Source: a virus. Taken from it: DNA of 27,213 nucleotides. Below the pieces are notes generated by a model. That model saw nothing but the letters and a program-made list of their open reading frames with translations, searched no databases and was not told the origin of the DNA. How positions within the stretch are numbered: position 1 is the stretch's first letter; every line of letters begins with the position of its first letter. Positions 1 through 12,000 of the stretch are shown piece after piece. Position numbers and translations under genes: made by a program. The stretch lies in the IMG/VR virus record IMGVR_UViG_3300044950_000219, positions 1 through 27,213 of that record. The stretch is one strand, 5' to 3'.

Positions 1-3000
1 CAGCCACTGTGGTTCTTGTTATTAAATTACCATTAGTCCCTGATACTCCTGTACCCACATTAGCTACTGTAGGATAGAATGTAAACAATTGACCAGTAAC
101 TTGTCCTGGACTAACTGGTAGTCCAACATTCATTGTCATCGAACCTGTTGCAGTTGTTAACTGAACCGCAGTAGTTTGACTTGTTAATGTACACGAACCT
201 GTCGCAGTTGTCAAAGGTACTGCACCACCATTAATTACACTAGAAATAGTAATTGTTGTACCAGAATCAACGCTTCTAATATAATATACTGTGCCGGGAT
301 CAATATCACCAAAAGTAGTACCAGTGAATGTAATTGGATCGTTTACATTTAATTCCAATGTTGAAGATACGGTAACTAAATTAGTAGTAGCAGTAGTAGC
401 TGTAACAGATAGTATTAACGGATCATCTTCAGTTGATATTGTAAATGTTTCATCATCAATAATTGTTATGATGTAATACGGTTCATTTTCAATGATACCA
501 CCAAATACATTTCCAACAAAATATACAGGTAGTCCAACATAGAATCCAGCAGTACCGGCAGTGCCAGTTGGCAATGTTGGGGTTGTTATAAAATTAGTTG
601 TTAGTGCGGTTGCTGTAACATCTAATATGCCAGGATATGCAATAGTGACAATAGCTGTATTAGTTACTTCACCTACATAACAAGATAGACCTGCAGGGTT
701 TATTGTTTCTGGTGTTAGTGTTACTGCACCTCCACCAATAGTTTCAGAAATAGTAAATCCACTATCTTCTATAATAGTAGGATCATCTAAGTTTGGCAGT
801 TTAACTAATGACTTAACATAATACGTTGTGTCATTAGATATACCGGTTGTTCCAATGGCGCCCACAAACTTGACTGGCATACCTACATAGAAGCCAATAG
901 TTGATCCGGATGCGTTTGGATCTACACTAGTAAATGATAATCTTATAACATTTGATACGTCTACTGTAGTTGTAGTCTCACTTACAGTACGAACAAACGA
1001 TGACCATGTAAGTACTTGGTCATTTGTGATATCTTGTATTTCAAATGTTGCACCTTGTGCGCTAGCTAAAATATTATCAACCGGTGGCTGAGTTTGTTCT
1101 AACGTAATTGAAGAACTAGCAATTCTAGTGCTATTGTTGAACAATCCTGCATAGAAACTACCATAGAAATTATTAGGTGCCCATTCAGTCACTTGAGAAT
1201 CGTATGTTGTTCTATCAAATCGTAATGTAATGATATTTTCTCTAATTGGCGTTGATGTTGATACACAACTTGCTCTAGCACTTACCGCAATCTTATTATT
1301 ACTTCCAGATCCAGTACTAATGAATACGACTCTATCACGGTCTTGTAATGCATTTGCATAACTAGTATACAATGCAACAACATAAAATGGAGTATTTTCT
1401 AATACTGCTAGATAATAATACTGACCATCATCTAATCCGCCAATTGCAGTTGTGTTATCACCTACATAATATAGTACCAAATCACCTGTCTGAACAAATT
1501 GTGTTTGCAGTGTAATTGTATTTGTTAGAACATCAACTTCTGTACTAGCAAACGTTACAATCTCACTAGGATCAATGCGAATTTCTGGCAATACCTGATA
1601 GCCTTCACCTGGATCAACTACATCAATTCGTAGAATTGTATCTAAGTTCATCACAGGTTGTAATATAGCCGCACGTCTTGGTGCTGGATATATAGTTGTA
1701 TCAATATACGCAGTGACTTTTGGTGGCTCTGAATAACCTCTACCACCGTTCAATAGTAATACAGGAGGCAAGTCAATTATAATTTGTTCGCCCGGAAGAT
1801 GATTTGTTATGGTAGTACCATTAACTCCACGAGTCAATCCACTCAATGTACTGTATGCTCTATCAACACTGCTGTATGCAATTTCTTCTGTACCAATTAG
1901 TATGACACCTGTAGTTGGAAAACCAAACACATTATCAACAACCATTGATATGCTGTTCAACGTCACATATGATATTAAGACAGTGATAGGATAATTATCT
2001 ACACCAGTGATACTTAAGCCTTGATTGTTGAACCAATTAATATATGGTTGAGTTTGCCAGATAGGATCTGTCGGTAAGTATTGATTTATACCACTTGGGT
2101 TAGCATAAACTAATTCAGGTGTAATATACTGTTGATACTGTGTATTATACTGTGCGGGCAAATCAAAATCTGTTATCTCACCTTCGTACACATCAGTACC
2201 GGTATATTTAAATAAGAAGTCTTTGATTACCACATGGAATGGTTTAGCTTCATTCAAATAGCCTGATAAGAATTCTTGGTTATCACTTTGGAATACTTCT
2301 AATGGTAACAATTCACGTATAGTGTGTGCAACATCGATGAACGATGTTTTGTTTAACCATGGTAGATAATTTTGACTCTCAATTGTTTCACTAACAATAT
2401 AATTGAACATTAAAATTAATGATTTATTTCTGAATAGTAATAAACTACTAGGTAATTCTTCATTTAAGGCACGAATAATAGAGCGTGTTTCTTCGCTTGG
2501 GAATGTATCATAAGGAGTAGTATCAAAGAAGTTATCTCCAAATCCTATTCGTGCTTCTGCGTAATCCCACAATGAACTACTAAACTGTATTGTACCATTT
2601 TGCAATCCAATACGAACCCATTCAATGCCATCAAACACATATGTTTCTTGTAGTCCGTCACCGTTTTTATTAACAGTAACAATTAGTCCAAGTTGAGCAT
2701 TGATTGGAGCTAAATCATAGTACGATTCTACTAGCATAGCAGACTTGGTATTATCATTGTAACCAGGCGCCCACCAGTTAATCAATTCCCAATAGTCTTG
2801 TGTATTGTAGAATAATTCTGGTGCACCAGGCCAATTTGGATTGCCTACTGTAGACGGGTTGATTGCACCTTCTGTGAATAAGAATTTCAAACTGCTTGTT
2901 TCAGCTAATGGATACTGTGCTAACACAGTGTTATAGAATTGCAAATAGTTTTCTAATGCTTTAAATCTATTATAGAAGAAACTTTGACGAGGGCGTACTA

Positions 3001-6000
3001 ATATACCACTTTGTACTGGTTTTGGTAAGAATGGATCAGGAACAACAGCACCGGTTTGATTGACACCGCTGAAACTTTCAAGCATTCTGTTATACAATGA
3101 TTCTGGTACTACTGTATCACCTATGCCAGGTAGTCCTGGTAAGAAGTCATCAGCATAATTAGAACGTATTAAACTATAAACACTATGCGAAACATCGTCA
3201 TTTGTACCAGTAGCAAATCCAATGTGTAGTGCTGTATCCGTTGCATTGATATTACTACCGCAATTGTATAAACCAAATACATTTGGTTGTATTGCTGCCA
3301 TAAATGAAATGCCAGTAGACAATGGTGTAGCAATATATGATTCACATATTGTGTCTGATAATGTTTTTCCTATTTGAGTAAACACAATGTTTGTATTTCT
3401 TACCCAATAGTAATACACAGGTACAAGAGAGCCTGTGCTATTCAATCTATATTCAATTGCATAGTCATCAATGCTACGAGGTGTACCTGGTCCTTGATAT
3501 GCAATTGGTTCTACATCACTGGTAACCCAGCTATATACTTTAACATCACTACCCGGGAATACTCTACCCCACCATTTACTATTGTAAACAACATCATCAC
3601 TTTGATGATAGTTTACAAATCGTGTAGTACTTGTGTCGAACCACAACTTACCCAATTGTCCTGAACCCCATACTGTAGAACCTTTATTCGTTGCATCAGG
3701 ACTATTGTAATTTGCAGGGTCACTATTAGATACTACATCTAAATTCTCACGCACTGCACCTAATATTTTGCCTTGTAATGGATCAATGTAATCCAAATTG
3801 TCTAATGTATTGTTAGTTGAGATACTATATAACTGAACATTTTGTATAGCGTCTGTATCAACAATTGGTGCAGAATTACGATATACTGTCCAATCAGCTT
3901 CACCTACACTATTGTTATAAATTACTACTTGACCATTATCATAGCCAGGTCTAAAGTTAGGTGTACCAATGATAACGCTGTTATTATTAAAATCTAACGC
4001 TGTACCATAATATGGTTGACTGCCATAATCTTCATTCAATGCATTAACGCTCTGAGCATAAACATACGCACCAGAATTGTTTACATTTTCATTGTAGACT
4101 GGCAAGTAATCATACATATATACTGCGCCTGCATTAACAAAACTATCTACAAACTGTGTTGTATTGTTATCAAACAATGTATCATTGTCATAGTTTTCGT
4201 CATCGCTTGCATCAAACGTTGTTTCTGCGTAACGTGCTGATACTGGCGAACTTACTACAAATGAACCACTTGAATTAAATTTAATAGTAGAACCAAATTG
4301 TGTTCTACCTTGACTATGCGGGTCATTAATTAATTGCGTTTGTGTATATAACTGAATGCCTAATTGGTCTAATACGTCAGCATCTAAAACTGATACTGTT
4401 AACTTAGCATTAATATATGCCAAATCTATACTGATAACTTGTATAGTTAAAATATTATTTGAAGCAGATGCAGTAACGTTTGTGATGTTTGCAGAAGTAA
4501 TAGCATTGGCAGCTGCCGTTGCATTTCCTACAGGAATATTTACAGCATAACCATTTACTAATATTGTAGTAGCCGAAGTTACGTTGCACTCAGTAGTGCC
4601 GGTAACTATACCATAACTACTACCGCCATATGTATAACGATAAACAGCACCTTCAGCATTTTGACTGTTAATTTCAAACGGTGCACCAATTAATAATTCG
4701 TTTGCATAATTGTCTACGTCTAAGCTATAACCAAAATTTGTTCCAACTTCAGGATTAGCATCAACCGATGTAAATTCCTGTGTTAATACAAATTCAGAAC
4801 CACTTACATTAATGATATCACCTGCAGTCAATGATTGATAAACATTGATATTTGATCCAACGACACCATATTCGTTATCATCAATTAGTGTTCCATTAAC
4901 GCTTACAAAGATTGGTTCAGTTTGTTGAACAGCGGTCATTGAACCAGTATCAGTAATTAATTGTAATGTTGAGCCACCGCGTTCAGTAGATACTGTAAAT
5001 GTAGTTCCTGATGGTTTAGCTAATACATAATAAACTGTGTTTAGTGATACTCCACCAAATACAGTGCCAGTAAACACGATAGGATCACCAACTGTTAAAA
5101 CAGAACTGTCAGTGCAGGTAAAGCGGTCAGTACCTGCATTGGTATCAGTTATAGCGTTACTCGTTGCTGTACTTAATGTAGTTGTAGTTGGTGTAAATAT
5201 CAAACTAAATGTTTGTGGGACAAACGGTGAACTATTATACGGTGCCTCAAACGTTTGTACTAATCTTTCAAATGAATAAGCCGTACCTAAATCAGCAACA
5301 ACGGTATCATTTTCTGGCGCACTAACAGCTATAATGTTACCATAATAGTTTGTGGCAATAGAATAACCAAAACTATCACCTGCACTTAATCCGGCAACTG
5401 TGATTGTTTCAGAGAATTCATATAAATCAGTTAAAGCAGATTTACGATATACATACACTAAATTCTGTTCATATGCAGAGATGTATAACCAGTTTTGGTC
5501 ACCGGACATTGCAATAGACGAGCCCCAGTTAGTTACTGAATCATCATCTGGTGATTCAATGACCTGATATTCTTGCAATTCATTAAGTAAGTTATTAATT
5601 ACTAAATCGTAAATATAAACTTTTCTGTCAGTATAGGCTGCCCCTGTCGGCTGTGAAATTACAAACAAGTTATCTACATATTCAATTGTTGAACCAAAAG
5701 ATGCACTCTCATTAATTGTTTGTACAATACTATACGTATCAAAAACAGCGTTATAACTATAGCGATATGCGACACCGGCAGTAGCATCAGTTATCAAATA
5801 TCCTAAATTACTTGTTTGTGCAACCGCACTACCATATGTTGACGACCCTGTTTTTAATAGTTCATCAGTATAGATATAGTTTAAACTCTTACGATATACA
5901 GCCCAAGAGCCATCATCATTTTCATCAACCCAAACTTTATTCTTTACAAATTCACTATCAAGTAAAGGTAAGTTATTAATATCACTTGGGGTAGCTACAC

Positions 6001-9000
6001 GCTGAGATGAGAATTTCATTGCGATGCCTTGACCAGTGATTGTTGTCAGTGCTGGCGATAAGCTTAACGCAATAGTTACTCTAAATGGGTCCACTACAGT
6101 TGCGACAATTCTATAACCATTAATGTTGGTATTAAAATTAATAACAGCAAATGGTTGATATTTTGTTAAGTTGTGCGGTGTTGCAAACTGCAATGTAACA
6201 GTTCCATTTAAGTTATTAATAGCACCCACTACTTGTCCAGCACTTGTTGGAGTATATACTTGCCAAGTGCTATTGTAATCAGCTAACCATACATATTCAT
6301 TTACATATAGTTGTGACAACGGAGTTGTTGCAGTATTCAATCCATTGTAATAGTATGACGAAATTTTAACATCATTAAAATTAGCATAACCTGCATCCGG
6401 AAACACTCTATTTGGTGTATATGACGGTACAGTTGGTAATACGTTTGCATTGTTTATGGGCCTACCATAATTGAAAACTGAGTACAGAGGTACTTCTTGT
6501 TCTACACCATCAGTATATACGCCAGTAGTAAGTCCAACAATAGATGGGTTACTTGTCAATTGATTTTGATTCAATCGGAAGTCAACAAAGTTATTGTTTA
6601 ATACACCACCAAATTCACCGGTCTTAATAGCCCAGTTATCATATACATCATAATCAATACCACCTTGTGGTAAGTTCAATCCCTTGAAACTATTTGTTGC
6701 AATGCTTGTACCTTTTTCTTTAATAAGGTTTTTATAAACATTAACCTGTGTTATGTCTGTCAAATCTGCTAGTGCTAAATAATCACGTGGGCGATATCCA
6801 ATCAATGACCAGCTTAGTAAATCACTATCTTGGTCTAAATTAGTTTTGTTTGTATCATAAAACAATGTTGCTTCATATGAACGTGTTGAACTGTTAGGTA
6901 GTAATCCCTTCTGAATCTCATTGTAATCTGTTTCTTTCCAATATTGTTCTTCAAATATTTCTTTCGCATTTAATACTTGTAATGCAAACCAATATCTGTT
7001 TTTATACTTAACAATACTGCCTCTAGTATACTTTTGATTAGTACTCCATTCTTCAATGTTATCTTGATTAAGAATAAAGCCTTGAGCATCAATAGTACCA
7101 TTCCAATCAGCAGACTTTGTACCTCTTGTTAAGATACGATTTTGTCTTAATCCGGTTGTTAAATTATATAACACATCATTGAACACGGTAACATTATCAA
7201 ACACAATACCGTGTTCAAAGTTACTAATGTTAAACTGCCCATAGGCAACAGTATCACCTTCATTTAATGGTGTTGCGCTAAAGAATGTGCTGTCACGTGT
7301 TACAGATAAATCAGTGCTTTGTATTGGATAGAAGTTTTGATTTAAGATAAAGTTTTGTCTTTGTAGAGTTAATGGTTGAACTACGTAGCTATCTTTATTG
7401 ATAGTAATCAAATTAGCGGCTGGGTTTAAGTTAACTAAACTTCCTGTTTCCCATCCACTCTGTGCCCAGTATAATAATTCTGTAACCATTTGACGCCAAT
7501 TAACATCTATACCAGATTCTATTTGGTCAAACAATACACCCTGTGTTAATAAATATCTTCCATAGCTAGCTATGAATTGACTTAATGATTGTAAATCAAC
7601 AAACTCAGTTCCATAAGGAACTATATTAGTTTTGTTGTCAGTATAATCATTTGCTAATTGAACTGATAAATTACCCACTGTAACTTTATTATAGTTTCCA
7701 TTAATCTTAGGAGTTACTGTAGTAAAGTATGCAGTATCTTGTGAGTTACCAAATACTTTCCAACCTGCACTTGTACTTTGTACGACAACACCGCTATAAA
7801 TTATCGTAGTAATAGGTATGTTATCATATAACACCACACTATAACTTTCGTCAGGGATTAACAATGATGCATTTCTACTGTTTGGTGTACCTTTTTCAAC
7901 ATAGAAACCAAGCAAACTCTTATCACTAAATCCTGCTAATCTATAAATTAATCTTACGTCTAAATTATCAAATAAGTCTGTGATATTTTGTGTGGCGTTA
8001 ACACCAACTTGCTTTTCATAATCAACAATCCAGTTAACGTAACTAGTTTTAGGAGTACCAGAACCATATATAGCAACATCACTAATCACCAAGTGACTAC
8101 GATTATTAACTAGATATTGATTAAACTCTGTACTAAATTTATAATTGTCTACATCAAACCCTAAGTTAAAGAATTGTGCAGGTTTAGTAAGGGCAAGAAT
8201 CTTCATTAAATCAAAAGGCCAGCTACTACTTCTACGATATGAGAATTCAGCTGGTCCTACATCGCCAACAGCCCAGTCATTTTTAAATGTTCTGAAATTA
8301 TAATTACCCATCACCGCATCAAACGGTGACAATAAATTGCCAGCACTGTCTACTGGAATAACACTTAATAGTTCTTCTCTAATGAACTCAGGTAATACAA
8401 CTGGATTACCGTTGTTCCAATTAATACCGGCTGCCATATCTCCCCATAATACTAAGTTATCACTTGTGTATGGGGCGGCGCCGTATCTATCAGTCCACCA
8501 AGTTGGCTGATTTGTAAAACCAATCATTTCCCATGGTGATGTATTTGGAGTGCTGGTATCATAGAAGTACTCATATATACCTCTCCAGAATCCTTGTTGT
8601 ATTGGTTCTCCATTTACCCTATTACCTGACTGTGTGTAGTTGTAACTAAACTGGTTGTTGGCTTGATAGAATTGTTTTTTATATTCAATACGATTCTGAC
8701 CAACCCAATTTAAGAAATACTGACTATATATTTGCAATACTTCATCATACGAGTAATTAGTTGTCCTAAAGAATCCAGGAATAACATCATATTCAGTAAC
8801 AGGAACAATATCTGTTAATTTAAGATTATTATAAACACGTGTTTCAAATTCTAATAATGCCTGGTCTCTAAAATCAACTAAATTACCATTAATATACTCA
8901 CCGTACAATTTAGTATATGATCCGTCGTGTCCTTGAATGAAATATGTAGGTTGAGAATAGTTACTATCTAATACGACACCAGGAATAAATGACGGATACA

Positions 9001-12000
9001 GTCCTAATTTAGTAGGCGTGTTTGGAACATAACTTCCAAATGTTTGATTGTATTCTTTAATCGTTACAACATCACCCGGGGCTAAATCTTTTGTAATAGT
9101 TAATGATGGACTATCTGTGCTTACCGTATAATCTTGATTAGTAATTAATTGTTGGGTTGATGTAAAGTTATTAACTGTTGTGGTTAAGTAGACCAATACA
9201 CCATAATAATTTGCAGTATCAAAATTGTAAATTCTTGTTAAAGGATATATACTTGTGTCTAATGAGTTAGCAAAAGTATATGTATTAGTAGCATATGCCG
9301 CTTTACTTGGCAACATATCACTCCAGAAGAAAGGTTCTGATTCAGTTTTGTTTTGTGTAATTTGATCCAGTGCATCATCTAAAATAGTTGCAGGTGGTTG
9401 ATATATATTATATTCAGTTCTATCTATTGTGTAAACTAACAATGCTCTGAAATTAATATACTGTTGACTATTATACTGCAAAGAGTTAATAAGATTATTA
9501 TTTTGTGACCTTAATAATGACCCAGGTAATGCTAAACTTGCACTATTTTGAATTATCTTAGTACCCCATGGCACAAGATTACCCAAGTCTCTATAGTTGT
9601 TTGAACCAAAAACGTTACCGGTTGTGTTTGGGTTGTTATAGAAAATGCTTTGATATTGACCGCGAATATCACCTACGTTAACAACAGATACATCATCATT
9701 GAACGGATTGTTTTGTAAGTTGATAGGTATTTGATAGTATGCAGTTGGACTTACTTGGTCACTTAATAATGTTATCTCAACTACTGTATCAACAAATAGA
9801 TCAGGAACAGTAAAATTAACAACTGTAGAATTGTCTGTAATAGTAAAAGTATAAGTTGATGTATCTTGTAATACGTTATTAACATAAACTTGAATATTAG
9901 GCCATACTGTATTTGTTGCGGCAGCTATATCACAGGTATATGTACTTACGCCACTGCCACCAATATAGTCAAAACTAAAGATTTGATATTGACGACTTTC
10001 TGCAACAGCAGTTTGCCATCCTAATTGTCTAACAACGGTTGTTCCAGAGGTGTAATTGTATACATAACCTGTATTAACTTTTTGTGTAATTGGATTAGTA
10101 CCACTTACATAATTAAATGTTTCACTGTTTAATGGTACGTCAAAGCTAATGTCACCTACGTTATTAACTGCGCTATAACGTAGTGGGAACCCTAGTACAA
10201 TATCTTTAATTCCAGAACCAATTCCATAACTGAATAATTTATTGCCAGCAAATGATGTACCTACATACACATCGGTGTCACCAAAGCTAATGCCATCATT
10301 GTCAAAAATATCAAAGTATGGTGCTTGATTAACTGTTGTTTTTTGTTGTGCTATTAACCATTCGATACCATCAAAGTAAAAATCTTTACCTTCGTTATTA
10401 TATCCCTTAAATGCAAATGTACATTCTAATGGCAATACTAATCCATTTTCTGCTTCTGTAAGTGTAATGAGTTGTGTACCGTTTCCTTGTATATCAGAAA
10501 ATCTTACAACATATATTTTGTTTCTAACATTTTCGTTTGTGTCAACAGAAAACACAATTCTTGCACCATCATATAATTCATAGTTATCGTTTGATATATC
10601 ATTTGCCACTAATGATGAATTGGGTGTAGTTGAAATTGTTGTAGAATCATCCCAAGTAACAGTAAGTGTTAATGTAGTTGTACCAGTAATAGTAGTAATT
10701 TGAGTATTTCTAGGTAGAACATTTGTGGTGTCACTTATGTATTGTCCAACCTGAAACGTGCCGGTAACATCTGATGCGGCAATAGTAATTGTTGTACTTG
10801 TTCCAGTTACTCCATTAATAGTTGCAGTATAATCAGTATATACCTCAACGTCTGGCCAATAGTTTTCTTGACCAGCTACAAGCGTAAATGCATCAGTTGT
10901 TCTATCATCAAAGAAGTCAATTGGATCTTTGCCAATGACACCATTATTAAATAACCTTAAGTTAGGATAAAACTCAATGATTGGACGTTTAGCTTTATTG
11001 TCCTGTGTTGCATATATTGTTGCAATACTAGGATCATTATTGTATGTTGCAGTAGAATTAATAACATCAATGTGGAACCAACGATTACTACGTGACCATG
11101 CATTTTTATCTATGCTGTTTCGTGCAATCGTAATATAATCTTGATACACAGGGATGTATAGTGTGCTGTCATAGTTACCAATATCATATGGTAGTGAGTC
11201 ATACGGGGTATATGTACCTTCAGTGAAAGGTTCCGGGGTAATAAGGTCTGCAACATTTATTAATTCAATTGCTGTACCAACACCTTCTACATAATATTCA
11301 CCTTCTTTATAACTTGTGGGGAAAATATCTCCACTGAAACTTACTTTTAGACCATTGGTAAACACAACACCATTGGGACTTGTATATTGCTGTTGACCTA
11401 ATATTTGAGTAATATCTATTTGATTAGTTGAATTGCTTTCAATCAATCTAATGATACCAACCTTGTTAGCACTTGTACCATCTTGGTAATATAATGTATC
11501 TAAAATAGCACTTAAATAAGGAACAATATTAATAGAGCCAACTGTATTACGATAAAAGTTTCTTGCTTTCCATTGTGTACCGTAGCTAGCTGTAATTTTT
11601 TGACCAATTGGTATAGCAGTTGATGGAACTAAACGTAATACAGGATCATCCACTGAACCTTCATACGTTATAGTATAGAAAGTAGAATAGATATCTGTAT
11701 AGAATCCACCTTCGTAGTTATTAAAATCTGATGTTGTGCCTGGGACTACATATGGATCATTACCACCATCTTCGTCATAAGTTGTTGTATCATAAAACTT
11801 AGAAACATATCCAGTTAAAGCTTTTGCTATACCTGTTCCAGTACCAACAGTGGCTGCAATAAAACTATCACCTATCGCATATGTAACACTGCTTGTTCCC
11901 GCAATAGTATTCCATTCTGTTTGTGTTGTAGTACCCAAATCTGTAATAGTGTACGTAGTTCCTACTACAAATGATCCAGCTACTACAATGAAGGGGCTAC

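Noticed and set aside
291-5279. Several 61-96-codon plus-strand frames opposite the giant gene
   Set aside because: They are antisense to a continuous coding frame, have no ribosome sites, and show low-complexity composition from the Thr/Ser/Asn/Tyr-rich gene.
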